Source of the DNA: an uncultured Isoptericola sp.
Lineage (GTDB): Bacteria; Actinomycetota; Actinomycetes; Actinomycetales; Cellulomonadaceae
Assembly (NCBI GenBank): GCA_947497265.1
Contig: CANMFP010000003.1
Location: 62,001 to 126,000, forward strand
Direction of reading: 5' to 3'
DNA: 64,000 nt
The notes under the pieces were generated by a model that worked only from the letters and a program-made list of their open reading frames with translations, ran no database searches and was not told where the DNA came from. Numbering within the stretch: the first letter of the stretch is position 1; each line of letters begins with the position of its first letter. Shown here piece by piece: positions 53,183 to 63,108 of this stretch. The position numbers were made by a program, and so were the translations under genes.

Positions 53183-53950
53183 GTGAGCGAGCGCAGGGGA
53201 CGACGCCGGTGGTGGGCCCTGGGTGCCCTGGGCGCGGGCGTACTGGCGGTCGCCGTCGTGGCCGCCCTGGTCTGGGAGGGCGTCCTGTGGCCGAACCGGC
53301 TCGCCACGGACGACTACGACGTCCGCGGGGTGGACGTGTCCGCCTACCAGGGTGAGATCGACTGGCCGGTGCTGGCCGGTCAGGACCTCGACTTCGCGTT
53401 CATCAAGGCGACCGAGGGGTCGAGCCACGTGGACGAGCGGTTCGCCGCGAACTGGGCCGGCGCGCGGGAGACGGACCTCCTGGTGGGCGCCTACCACTTC
53501 CTCAGCTTCGAGAGCCCGGGCGAGGACCAGGCGGCGCACCTGATCGGGCAGGTGCCGGCGACCACGGGTGCCCTGGCGCCGGTCGTGGACGTCGAGTACT
53601 ACGGCGACTTCGCAGCGGACCCCCCGTCGGTGACCGAGCTGCGCGGCATCCTCGACCCGATGCTCGAGGCGCTCGAGGCGCACTACGGCGCCCCGCCGAC
53701 CATCTACACGACCCAGGAGATGCGAGAGGTCTACCTGGGCGCGGAGTACGACCGTTACCCCTTGTGGATCCGGTCGGTCGTGCTCTCCCCGGAGGTGCCC
53801 CGGCAGGAGTGGGAGTTCTGGCAGTACTCCGACCGCGACACCCTGCACGGCTACGCGGGCGAGGAGGAGCACATCGACATGAACGTGTTCGACGGCACTC
53901 TCGAGGACCTGCGCGCCATGACCCTCCCCGGCAACGGTTCCGCGAAGTAG
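53183..53950 (+). CDS. GH25 lysozyme/muramidase with N-terminal membrane anchor
   Basis: 255 residues. One helix (about 10-34, WWALGALGAGVLAVAVVAAL) acts as signal anchor. The GH25 barrel begins VRGVDVSAYQGEIDWPVL, with catalytic acids in PVVDVEYYG (DxE, about residue 136), GAYHFLSF and EFWQYSD. It cleaves the beta-1,4 link between MurNAc and GlcNAc, so it may remodel the cell wall. CATGAT ends 6 nt before the GTG, supporting the start at 53183. Its TAG stop is inside the stem of a convergent hairpin. Confidence 0.9.
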   Translation: MSERRGRRRWWALGALGAGVLAVAVVAALVWEGVLWPNRLATDDYDVRGVDVSAYQGEIDWPVLAGQDLDFAFIKATEGSSHVDERFAANWAGARETDLLVGAYHFLSFESPGEDQAAHLIGQVPATTGALAPVVDVEYYGDFAADPPSVTELRGILDPMLEALEAHYGAPPTIYTTQEMREVYLGAEYDRYPLWIRSVVLSPEVPRQEWEFWQYSDRDTLHGYAGEEEHIDMNVFDGTLEDLRAMTLPGNGSAK

Positions 53951-54003
53951 AGCCTCGTGTCGTCGAGAAGTGCGCGGGGTGCTCTTCCGGAGTACCGGAG
54001 GCT

Positions 54004-54014
<11 letters not shown>
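53940..54014. terminator. Convergent hairpin carrying both stop codons
   Basis: 53940-53956 pairs with 53998-54014 (17 positions, one mismatch) around a 41 nt loop. The TAG of the GH25 gene and the TAG of the DUF255 gene are at matching positions of the two arms, so both genes end with nearly the same sequence GCGA(A/G)GTAGAGCCTC. Confidence 0.65.
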
Positions 54015-56001
<1,987 letters not shown>

Positions 56002-56177
56002 GCCCACCAGCCTGGCACAGCCCTGGCACGGCTACTTCGACGATCGGTCGCGGATCGCACGAGACGGCCCGGCTTCCGCGTGCGGATCGCCGCGCGACGG
56101 GAGAGGATGTCCGCCGTACCGTGCGACATTTGTGGCGACCCTCCGGACCCCCTGGCCGCTGCCACTTCGCAAAAGGG

Positions 56178-56191
56178 CGGGAGCGCTCCCG
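56178..56191. promoter_or_regulatory. CebR/CelR-like operator palindrome (orphan)
   Basis: CGGGAGCGCTCCCG is a perfect 14 bp palindrome whose 12 bp core is that of the TGGGAGCGCTCCCA site bound by CebR (Streptomyces) and CelR (Thermobifida) in front of cellulose and cello-oligosaccharide genes. It lies in the 275 nt gap (56002-56276) otherwise without a gene, 177 nt upstream of the DUF255 start. No glycoside hydrolase or sugar transporter is adjacent. Confidence 0.55.
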
Positions 56192-56276
56192 GAAATGGCT
56201 CTTCCCGCGCGAACTTCACCTACCGGGCACAGAGCGTCCGCGCGGTGTCCGGCGCCGAGCCGGGCACGCTGACGGG

Positions 56277-56891
56277 TCAGCGACGACGACGCGAGCGTCG
56301 ACGGGAGGGCCGGTGCGGATCCCACCGGCCCTCGGCCAGGTCCCGCAGCGTGAGCAGCTGCTTGCGCATCATCAGCAGATCTCCCCACGCGAGCAGCGTC
56401 CGGCGGAGCGAACCCAGCGGGCCGCCGCCTCCGGCGAGCCGGAGCACGGCGACGAGCCGGCTGCCGTCCCCGTCCGGGCGGACGGCGTACGTGACCCTGA
56501 CCTGGCCGAACAGCGCCAGCCCGGGACCCTGGTGCAGGCGGAGCGACAGATCCGACCCGGGTTCGACGTGCTCGGCGGTGAAGATCGTCATCACCCGCTG
56601 ACCGACCGCCAGCGGCGGCAGGTCGGACCGCAGCCGGCGTGGGCTGCGGCGTCCGAGGTTGTCCGCCCAGTCATAGCTGTAGGGAGCGACCCGCAGGTTG
56701 CCCAGCCAGGACCACACCGCCTCCGGGGCCGCGTCGACCGAGACGGCCCGGAGCAGCCGGACGTCCTGCGGGGCGGACAGGCCGTCGCACGCATATCGGT
56801 CCGCCCTCTCGGCTGCCGAGGCGCCCCAGCTCCACGGGGTGCGGGAAAGTTTGGCCGCAGGATCGTTGGAGCGTCCTCGGATGGTTCGCAC
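56277..56891 (-). CDS. SRPBCC-fold protein (second copy type)
   Basis: 204 residues from the GTG at 56891. SRPBCC pattern: RLLRAVSVDAAPEAVWSWLG, then a beta-rich middle (VGQRVMTIFTAEHVEPG, FGQVRVTYAVRPDGDGSRLV) and a C-terminal helix ending in a very basic tail (RPSRRRSRRRR). The tail could bind nucleic acid or membrane. TATCCT ends 6 nt before the GTG, while a longer start (TTG at 56918) lacks such support. Divergent from the cluster regulator. Confidence 0.75.
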   Translation of the reverse strand: MRTIRGRSNDPAAKLSRTPWSWGASAAERADRYACDGLSAPQDVRLLRAVSVDAAPEAVWSWLGNLRVAPYSYDWADNLGRRSPRRLRSDLPPLAVGQRVMTIFTAEHVEPGSDLSLRLHQGPGLALFGQVRVTYAVRPDGDGSRLVAVLRLAGGGGPLGSLRRTLLAWGDLLMMRKQLLTLRDLAEGRWDPHRPSRRRSRRRR

Positions 56892-56897
56892 GATCGC

Positions 56898-56903
56898 AGG
56901 ATA
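56898..56903 (-). promoter_or_regulatory. Putative leaderless -10 element of the SRPBCC gene
   Basis: TATCCT on the minus strand ends 6 nt before the GTG at 56891. Confidence 0.5.
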
Positions 56904-56966
56904 CAATCTTGATGCCAATCGGATAGGCGCGAATCTGGGGTTATGTAGTCACTCGCGGGGAGAATA

Positions 56967-57764
56967 ATGAATACGGATCAATCGCTCGCAGCGCCCCCTC
57001 CGGTGATCTCGGACGACGACGATCTCCGGCGTCTGCGGCAGAAGACGATCGAGCTGTCGCAGGAGATCGACCGCGCGTGCGCACGCGTCGACGACTCGCC
57101 GCTGCGGACGACCTGCGTCCGGGAGCTGGACGCGCTGGCGATCGAGGAGATCGCCGGCGCGACGTCATCGATCGTCATGGTGGCCACCGTCTCGCTGGCC
57201 GCCACCGAGTCGCGTGTCGCGATCGCCCGCGAGCTCCTGTCCGCCGCCGCCCGCGGCGTCCACGTGACGCTCCTGCTGAGCCCGCACGACCTCAAGCGCC
57301 CCAGCACCGTGACGACCCTGGACACCATGCGGCGCTGCGGCATCCACGTACGGATCGCGATGCACGCGCCGTCGATCACCCTGCTCGTCGTGGACCGCCG
57401 GGTCGCGCTCGTGCGTCCCGTCGACACCGACGAGCTCGGCGTCGTCCTGAAAGGGGCACACGTCTGCTCCGCCTTCGCCCAGCTCGCCCTCGCCTACTGG
57501 AGCCGGAGCTACGCCCCCAAGGGCGCCGCGTCCGACACCCCGCCCGCCTGGCTCACCGCGCATCAGCGCCGGCAGGTGCTGGCGCTCCTCGTCTCCGGGG
57601 ACACCGACGCCGTCGCGGCACGCACGCTCGGCGTGTCCCTGCGGACGTTCCGCCGCTACGTCCGCCAGCTCATGGACGAGCTCGGGGCAAGCTCCCGCTT
57701 CGAGGCCGGGTTCCTGGCCGCCGAACGTGGATGGCACACCCCCCTCGCGGTCTCCCGGCGGTGA
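56967..57764 (+). CDS. HTH regulator with TrmB/PLD-like N-terminal domain (cluster regulator)
   Basis: 265 residues. The middle (about 50-165) resembles the phospholipase-D-like effector domain found in TrmB-type regulators (ATSSIVMVATVSLAATESRV; LLSAAARGVHVTLLLSPHDL), without HKD catalytic motifs. The C-terminus (about 195-255) is a LuxR-like HTH: LTAHQRRQVLALLVSGDTDA and LGVSLRTFRRYVRQLMDELG. GGGGAG with good spacing precedes the ATG and the upstream DNA is AT-richer than its surroundings. It faces the biosynthetic operon and is its probable regulator. Most of its length is antisense to the extended P450 frame. Confidence 0.8.
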   Translation: MNTDQSLAAPPPVISDDDDLRRLRQKTIELSQEIDRACARVDDSPLRTTCVRELDALAIEEIAGATSSIVMVATVSLAATESRVAIARELLSAAARGVHVTLLLSPHDLKRPSTVTTLDTMRRCGIHVRIAMHAPSITLLVVDRRVALVRPVDTDELGVVLKGAHVCSAFAQLALAYWSRSYAPKGAASDTPPAWLTAHQRRQVLALLVSGDTDAVAARTLGVSLRTFRRYVRQLMDELGASSRFEAGFLAAERGWHTPLAVSRR

Positions 57765-58958
57765 GGCGGCGGAGCGTCCGACGGCGGTGATCTCCACGGG
57801 GAGGGAGTCGAGGCCGCGCACCACGTTGTTGAGGTGACGCCGCGGCGCGCCGCAGGTGAAGGTGTCGACCTGACGGGCGAACGCGCGCAGGACCGCGTGC
57901 GCCTCCAGGCGCGCCAGCCCGCTGCCCACGCAGTTGTGCACACCGTGCCCGAGCGCCAGATGGTCCCGGGGGTCCCGTTCGATGTCGAACCGGTCCGGGT
58001 CCTCGTACTTCCTCTCGTCACGGCAGGCGGACGCGTAGGAGAGCAGGACGCGGTCGCCGGCAGGCACGTGCACCGCACCGATCTTCACGTCCCGCACCAC
58101 CGTCCTGGTCATCATCTGCACCGGCGGGTCGTGGCGAAGGACCTCACGCACCGCCCTCGGGACCCACCGGTCCGGGTCCGCACGCAGAAGCTGCCACTGC
58201 TCCGGGTGTGCACCGAGCCGGTGGAGGGCGTTGCTCACCGAGTTGATCGTCGTGTCGATGCCTGCCACCAGATAGGTCGAGACGAGACCGGCTGCGGTCG
58301 CCCGGTCGATCTCGCCCGCGTCGACGGCGGCGTAGAACGTCTCGCCGGCCCCGCCGGGCAGCAGGAACGGGGGCACGGCGACGGTCGACAGGTAGCGCAG
58401 GAGCTCGTGATACTGCGGGAACGCTCGCAGGGTGCGCTCGTTGATCGGGCCGAAGCTGTTGATCCCCGCGTCGGCCAGCCGCAGGACCTCTCCCCGGTCC
58501 TGGAGCGGGAGACCCAGGAACGCGCACACGACGCTGAGCGGGAACACCCGCGCGAGGTCGGTCACCGCGTCGAACCGGCCTCGCGCCACGAGGCCGGCCA
58601 CCAGTCGTGCGGCCTCGTCGTCGACCTGACCCTGCACGGCACGCAGGCGCGGCGTGTTCAGGTCGCGCATGAGGATCTCGCGCAGCAGCCTGTGCCGCTC
58701 ACCCTCCGAGGTGAGGATCGCGGTGCCTTGCGACAGCCGGTTGAACTCTGTCGAGACCCCGACACCGAGATGTGCCGAGAAGGTCCCCGGGTCCGCCAGG
58801 CACGCCTTCACGTCCACGTACCGCCCGACGAACCACACGTCGTGCCGGGGCAGGTGCACCGCCGGGCCGAGTCCGCGCAGCTCGCGCAGCACCGGGTAGG
58901 GGTCCTGGAGGACCGCGTCGCTGAAGAGGTCGACGTCGGACGGCGCCAGGACGGTCAT
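57165..58958 (-). CDS. Cytochrome P450 whose frame lacks a stop at the domain end
   Basis: From ATG 58958 the P450 domain spans about residues 1-392: I-helix VAGIDTTINSV, K-helix ExxR in REVLRHDPPVQ, and heme loop LALGHGVHNCVGSG with Cys343 (Phe of the usual FGxG replaced by Leu). It is a normal soluble bacterial P450 up to VEITAVGRSAASPPG, where similar proteins end. The frame then stays open for about 200 more residues to 57165, entirely antisense to the regulator gene whose stop is at 57764. The extension has no recognisable domain. Either the protein really has this tail or an error or mutation removed the natural stop. ATG overlaps the hydrolase stop by four bases. It needs a ferredoxin, none of which is in the window. 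Confidence 0.82.
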   Translation of the reverse strand: MTVLAPSDVDLFSDAVLQDPYPVLRELRGLGPAVHLPRHDVWFVGRYVDVKACLADPGTFSAHLGVGVSTEFNRLSQGTAILTSEGERHRLLREILMRDLNTPRLRAVQGQVDDEAARLVAGLVARGRFDAVTDLARVFPLSVVCAFLGLPLQDRGEVLRLADAGINSFGPINERTLRAFPQYHELLRYLSTVAVPPFLLPGGAGETFYAAVDAGEIDRATAAGLVSTYLVAGIDTTINSVSNALHRLGAHPEQWQLLRADPDRWVPRAVREVLRHDPPVQMMTRTVVRDVKIGAVHVPAGDRVLLSYASACRDERKYEDPDRFDIERDPRDHLALGHGVHNCVGSGLARLEAHAVLRAFARQVDTFTCGAPRRHLNNVVRGLDSLPVEITAVGRSAASPPGDREGGVPSTFGGQEPGLEAGACPELVHELADVAAERPQGHAERACRDGVGVPGDEERQHLPALMRGEPGGRGVGRGALGGVAPAPVGEGELGEGGADVCPFQDDAELVGVDGTHERDPAVHDEQGDRRRVHRDPYVDAAAPHGVQGRHGAGALEVVRAQQERHVDAAGGGGQELAGDRDTRLGGGQRDGGHHDDR

Positions 58959-59830
58959 CTCGCCGGTTCCCACGACTCGAGGAACCCCTCCAAGGTGGCG
59001 CGGTACGCCTCCGGGTCCCGTTTGACGCAGTCCAGGTGGGCGCCGTCGAGCACCACGCAGCGCGCCTGGTCGTAGAGGGCGGCCACGGCCTGAACCTGGT
59101 CCGCCGACACCATCGCGTCGTCGGCCCCGACGATGAACAGCATCGGGGTGCGGTCGAGCGAGCCCTGGGACGCGGGGGGCGGCCACTCGGCGTCGAGCAG
59201 CTCGACCGCCCGAGCAGCGCACGCCGCCACGACCTCACGACCCCAGGGCGTGCCCAGCAACCACGGTGGCAGAGGCAGCGCCCCGGCCTCGGCGAACCCG
59301 CCGAGCAGGTGCGCGATGTCGGCGACCGGGCCGCTGTCGCACACCACCGCGCCGATCCCCGCGGTGTCCCGCAACGCGTAGACGCTCGGGAACGAGCTGA
59401 AGGAGAACCCGTACGCCAGCACCGGCCCGTCGTCCTGGAAGCGTTCGCTCGCGAACGTCGCCGCGGCCTGGATGTCCAGGGTGAAACGGTCGGCCATCCC
59501 CGGTCGGACGGCGTCCCGGCCGGACCGGCCGTGGTTGCGGTGGTCGTACATGACGACGCCGTAGCCGGCCTCGTGCAGCAGCGCCGCCTGGCGCAGGCTG
59601 GCGGACTTCGTCAGCCCGATCCCGTGCCCGACGATCGCAGTCCCGGAGCTCGCCCGCGTCGGCGGTTCGAGCACCCACAGGTGCAGGTCGACGCCGTCGG
59701 CCGTCCGCCGGACCGACTCCGAGAACTCCAGCCCGAGGTCCGTCGGCCGGCGGTGGTGCCCCCGGCGCGGGGGTGAGTAGAGCCGCGTCGCGATCGTCCG
59801 GCCGACACGACGTGCCAGGGGCCATGCCAT
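58955..59830 (-). CDS. Alpha/beta hydrolase
   Basis: 291 residues. The nucleophile elbow is YGFSFSSFPS (Ser, about residue 145), the acid is probably Asp in IVGADDAMVSA and the base His in LDGAHLDC; VGHGIGLTKSA provides the oxyanion region. It may release or rearrange a product thioester or ester in the pathway. The ATG at 59830 shares one base with the upstream stop (TGATG); a GTG nine bases earlier is an alternative. The P450 start overlaps its stop (ATGA). Confidence 0.85.
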   Translation of the reverse strand: MAWPLARRVGRTIATRLYSPPRRGHHRRPTDLGLEFSESVRRTADGVDLHLWVLEPPTRASSGTAIVGHGIGLTKSASLRQAALLHEAGYGVVMYDHRNHGRSGRDAVRPGMADRFTLDIQAAATFASERFQDDGPVLAYGFSFSSFPSVYALRDTAGIGAVVCDSGPVADIAHLLGGFAEAGALPLPPWLLGTPWGREVVAACAARAVELLDAEWPPPASQGSLDRTPMLFIVGADDAMVSADQVQAVAALYDQARCVVLDGAHLDCVKRDPEAYRATLEGFLESWEPAR

Positions 59831-60525
59831 CAGCCGCACCCCCCGGCGTGGTCGCCGCCGAGGTCCGGCACGCGGACGCCGGCAGCGAAGGCCTCCGCAC
59901 CCGAGGGCGGGGCGACGCCGTCGTGCGCGGCAGCGGCGAGACCGAGCCGGTCGATCCCCCAGTAGGGCTCCCGCCCGACGACGACCATCGGGACGCCGAA
60001 GACTCCGTGCCGTTGGACCTGCTCCAGCTCCTCACCCGCCCACGACCGCACCTGCGGGTCGTCGGCGGCGTCGGCGATGGCCGGGTCCAGACCCACCCGC
60101 CGGGCGCACCCTGCCACGACCGACCGGTCCAGGATGTCCTCGGCCCGTTCCCAGCGCGCGGCGGTGAGGTCGACGGCGAACGCTCGGCCCAGGGCTGGGT
60201 CTTGCCGCAGGGCTGCGACCACCGGCAGGCTCGGGACCTCCCACCGGGGGTCCCGGTCCACCGGCCAGGTCGGTGCGAGGCCCAGCCCGGCCGCGCACCG
60301 CCGGACGTCCCGCAGGATGTAGAGGTGCTTGGCCCGCGACATGGCGACGTACGGGAACTCCAGGCGGCGGTCCCGCACCTGGTCGGCCATGGCCTCACCC
60401 GGCTCGAAGAAGACTCGCAGCTCGGCGTCCTGCCACAGTCGCGGCCAGTGCCGTTCGGCGAGGCGCACGGCGAGCCAGCTGTACGGGCTGCGCAGCGACA
60501 GGTACCAGCTCGGGGCCGCGCTCAC
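59830..60525 (-). CDS. 2-hydroxychromene-2-carboxylate isomerase-like DsbA-fold protein
   Basis: 231 residues. DsbA/kappa-GST fold with SLRSPYSWLAVRL at the N-terminus (Ser in place of CxxC) and the diagnostic GVFGVPMVVVGREPYWGIDR near residue 180. Members isomerise cis/trans double bonds or ring forms using a thiol cofactor; in actinobacteria this would be mycothiol. In this operon a cis-trans isomerisation of a polyene acyl chain or of a P450 product is conceivable. GTG start overlaps the ketoreductase stop (GTGA). Confidence 0.82.
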   Translation of the reverse strand: MSAAPSWYLSLRSPYSWLAVRLAERHWPRLWQDAELRVFFEPGEAMADQVRDRRLEFPYVAMSRAKHLYILRDVRRCAAGLGLAPTWPVDRDPRWEVPSLPVVAALRQDPALGRAFAVDLTAARWERAEDILDRSVVAGCARRVGLDPAIADAADDPQVRSWAGEELEQVQRHGVFGVPMVVVGREPYWGIDRLGLAAAAHDGVAPPSGAEAFAAGVRVPDLGGDHAGGCG

Positions 60526-61259
60526 AGCGAGAGCCCGCCGTCGACGCCGAGGACCTGTCCCGTGATGTACGCCGCACGGTCGGACAGCAGGAAGGCGGTC
60601 GTGTCCGCCACCTCGTCCGCGGTCCCGAACCGCCCGGAGGGGATGTTCTTGCGCACCTGGTCGCGCATCTTCTCGGTCAGGACCGCCGTCATGTCCGTCT
60701 CGATGAAGCCCGGTGCGACGACGTTCACCCGCACCCCCCGGGGTGCGAGCTCCTTGGAGAGCGAGCGGCCGAGGCCGATGATCCCCGCCTTGCTGGCCGA
60801 GTAGTTGGTCTGGCCGGCGTTGCCGTACACGCCGGCCACCGAGCTGAGCAGGACGATCGCGCCCTGCCGGCGCTTCATGAAGGAGTACGCGACGGAACGG
60901 CACGCCGTGAACGTGCCGTTGAGGTTGATGTCGACCACCTGCCCCCACTCGTCCTCCGACATGAGCGCCAACGGCCGGTCCCGCGTGATGCCGGCCGAGC
61001 AGACGAGCGCCTCGATCGGGCCGAGCTCGGTCTCGACCCGATCGACAAAGCCCTGGGTCTGGTCGAGGGACGTGGCGTCCACGGCCGCTGCGAGACATCT
61101 CTGCCCAGCGGCCTCCACACCGGCGGCGATCTTCTCGGCCTCCTCGTGCCGGCTGGCGTAGGTGAACGCCACGTCGTGGCCGTCGGCAGCGAGCCGCAGG
61201 GCGACGGCTGCGCCGATACCGCGCGATCCTCCGGTGACGAGAGCAACGGGGTCGGTCAT
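60522..61259 (-). CDS. fabG: 3-oxoacyl-ACP reductase (FabG-like ketoreductase)
   Basis: 245 residues. NADPH motif VTGGSRGIGAAVA, structural NAG replaced by SAG (VCSAGITRD), catalytic Ser/Tyr/Lys in LLSSVAGVYGNAGQTNYSAS-K and the FabG region PGFIETDMT. It would reduce beta-ketoacyl-ACP in the type II pathway. Translation is coupled at both ends (GTGA and ATGA overlaps). Length and C-terminus (ITGQVLGVDGGLSL) are typical of FabG. Confidence 0.92.
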   Translation of the reverse strand: MTDPVALVTGGSRGIGAAVALRLAADGHDVAFTYASRHEEAEKIAAGVEAAGQRCLAAAVDATSLDQTQGFVDRVETELGPIEALVCSAGITRDRPLALMSEDEWGQVVDINLNGTFTACRSVAYSFMKRRQGAIVLLSSVAGVYGNAGQTNYSASKAGIIGLGRSLSKELAPRGVRVNVVAPGFIETDMTAVLTEKMRDQVRKNIPSGRFGTADEVADTTAFLLSDRAAYITGQVLGVDGGLSL

Positions 61260-62215
61260 CGATCCACCTCCTGGTGTCGGGTCTGGTCAGGGTCCGGCAA
61301 GGAGGACGCCGGCCGGCGTCCGATGGTCAGCTGGCCGACCTCGAGCACGTGCTGGTCGTCGCACCGGCTGCTCCCGGCGAGCACGGCCGCTCCGCCCGCG
61401 TCGGCCACCAGGCGCACCTCGTGCACGAGCGTCGCGGACGGTCGAGGAGCGGCGCCGAACCGGACGTCGCGCGCTCCGCCGAACAGCAGCACGGAGCCGG
61501 TCCGGACGTCCGGCGTCGGGTCGTCCCACGTCGTGAGCATGGCGGCCGCCTGCGCCCACGACTCGAGCACGAGCGGCCACGGGAGCTGCTCCGCACCGCC
61601 CGCGTCGACCACTCCGCCCGCCCCGGCCGTCACGGTGTAGGTCGCCGTGAGGGAGACCGTCGGTTCGACCGACTCGACGCGGTCCAGCAGCAGCATGGGC
61701 GGGCGGTGCGGCAGCACCTGCTCCGGCCGCGGGTGCTCACCGGCGCCCGCAGAGGGCACGGCGGCGGGTACCGCCGCGCCCAGCGGCTCCGGCTCCCGGC
61801 CCTGCCCCCTGACCTCGAGGTCGACGACGACGATGACGGCGCCGTCCTCGTGGGACAGCGTGTAGCGCGGGAGGCCGCGCCGCTCGGTGCGCTCGAGGAG
61901 GATCCGCTGGCCGGGGAACACGGGCTCCCGAAACCGGACCGAACGCACGCCGGCCCACCGGTCCCCCAGCTCGAGCACCTCCCGGTGGCGCGCCTCCGCC
62001 GCCGCCGCGATCTCCACGAGGAACACCCCCGGGACGATGGGATAGCCGGGGTAGTGGCCGCTCAGGGCCGGGGTGCCCACGGGCAGCACGGCCGAGAACC
62101 GGACCGTGCCGGGACCCGCCGCCGCCTCGCAGGACAGGTGCGCGCCCGCGAGGCGGGTGGCCGCGGGCCGGACGTCGGCCGTCAGGTCGGCGGTCCGAGC
62201 AGCTCCGGCCGTCAC
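61256..62215 (-). CDS. Double-hotdog 3-hydroxyacyl-ACP dehydratase
   Basis: 319 residues made of two FabZ/FabA-like hotdog domains. The first has LSGHYPGYPIVPGVFLVEI (catalytic His, about residue 53); the second has VLPHRPPMLLLDRVE (about residue 167) and WPLVLESWAQAAAML with a Glu in the acidic position. One half probably supplies His and the other Asp/Glu, or each has its own role. It dehydrates 3-hydroxyacyl-ACP to the enoyl product; with no enoyl reductase in view, conjugated double bonds would remain. GTG start overlaps the ACP stop (GTGA). Confidence 0.85.
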   Translation of the reverse strand: MTAGAARTADLTADVRPAATRLAGAHLSCEAAAGPGTVRFSAVLPVGTPALSGHYPGYPIVPGVFLVEIAAAAEARHREVLELGDRWAGVRSVRFREPVFPGQRILLERTERRGLPRYTLSHEDGAVIVVVDLEVRGQGREPEPLGAAVPAAVPSAGAGEHPRPEQVLPHRPPMLLLDRVESVEPTVSLTATYTVTAGAGGVVDAGGAEQLPWPLVLESWAQAAAMLTTWDDPTPDVRTGSVLLFGGARDVRFGAAPRPSATLVHEVRLVADAGGAAVLAGSSRCDDQHVLEVGQLTIGRRPASSLPDPDQTRHQEVDR

Positions 62216-62463
62216 GAGGCCGTCTTCAGCTCGTCGCTCAGCAGGTCGTAGGCGGCCTGCAGGGAGGTGACCTCGGGCAGCCTCTCCTCCTTGAGCTTCA
62301 CCTTGTACCGACGCTCCAGCACCATCGTCACCTCGAGCGCCATCAGCGAGTCCACGTCGAGGTCGTCCACGAAGCTCGCGTCGTCCGTCACGTCCTCCAC
62401 GTCCTGATCGATCGTGTCCGCGACGAGATTCCGGAGCTCTTCCTTGTCGAGCACAGCCGCCAT
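62212..62463 (-). CDS. Acyl carrier protein, internal start within the PPTase frame
   Basis: 83 residues from ATG 62463. The phosphopantetheine site is Ser39 in DDLDVDSLMALEVTM; the protein is acidic in the first half and Lys-rich in RRYKVKLKEERLP. AGGAGGAA at 62467-62474 is the best ribosome binding site of the whole operon and strongly supports separate translation, while the same bases encode the last residues of the PPTase part. It carries the growing chain between ketosynthase, ketoreductase and dehydratase. Its stop overlaps the dehydratase GTG. Confidence 0.88.
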   Translation of the reverse strand: MAAVLDKEELRNLVADTIDQDVEDVTDDASFVDDLDVDSLMALEVTMVLERRYKVKLKEERLPEVTSLQAAYDLLSDELKTAS

Positions 62464-63108
62464 GACTTCCTCCTGGTGGGGTGGTGGTGAGAAGACGCCC
62501 GGGCGGGCGCCGTCGAGCTGGTGAAAGGGCAGCGGTCCGGCGGACCGCGCCACGACGTGGACAAGATCAGCGGGCGCGCGCTGGTGCACGACCGACGCGT
62601 GGTGGACCGGCCCGAGACCGGCGGTGATCCCGGTGCGCCGCAGCGCCGTCGGCCGCCCGTCGAGCTCCAGGACCTCGTCGCGGAACGCGATCCGGCGCAA
62701 CGGCAGGGCGAACCCCACGCCGAGCGCCTTGAGCGCCGACTCCAGGGCGCACCAGCGTTCGATGACGGCGCAGGACTCGTCGTCCGGGCCACCGAGGCCG
62801 ACCATGCGCAGACGTTCGGCGAGGGCCTCGCGCTCCCGCAGCGGACGGCACGTCTCGACGTCGACCCCCACGGGCCGGGTCGACGCCGCCGCCGCGACGA
62901 CCGCCCGCGAGTGCGCCCACGAGACCCACACGCGCTCGCCGGCCTGGCTGCCCAGCGGGCGACGGCCCGTCCGCGAGCGCAGCTGCACCGGGGCCAGGCT
63001 GCCGGTCAGGGTGCGGACGGCCCGCACGGCCATCGCCCGAGCCGCCGCGGCCTCGGTGCCGGGCTCGACGTCCGTCCCGCACGTCAGCACGACGGTCCGG
63101 TCCCTCAC
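62212..63108 (-). CDS. Sfp-type phosphopantetheinyl transferase continuous with an acyl carrier protein
   Basis: 298 residues from GTG 63108. Residues 1-215 are an Sfp-type PPTase: VGVDVETCR (metal ligands), ERWCALESALKALGVGF (Glu and Lys of the WxxxE-x3-K motif). No stop codon separates it from the ACP at 216-298, which is in the same frame. The PPTase would attach phosphopantetheine from CoA to the serine of the ACP. A strong ribosome binding site inside the junction codons suggests that free ACP is also made. The start overlaps the ketosynthase stop (GTGA). Confidence 0.85.
   Translation of the reverse strand: MRDRTVVLTCGTDVEPGTEAAAARAMAVRAVRTLTGSLAPVQLRSRTGRRPLGSQAGERVWVSWAHSRAVVAAAASTRPVGVDVETCRPLREREALAERLRMVGLGGPDDESCAVIERWCALESALKALGVGFALPLRRIAFRDEVLELDGRPTALRRTGITAGLGPVHHASVVHQRAPADLVHVVARSAGPLPFHQLDGARPGVFSPPPHQEEVMAAVLDKEELRNLVADTIDQDVEDVTDDASFVDDLDVDSLMALEVTMVLERRYKVKLKEERLPEVTSLQAAYDLLSDELKTAS
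62467..62474 (-). promoter_or_regulatory. Strong internal ribosome binding site of the ACP
   Basis: AGGAGGAA, 3 nt before the ATG at 62463, lies within the last PPTase codons and decides the ACP start. Confidence 0.75.
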
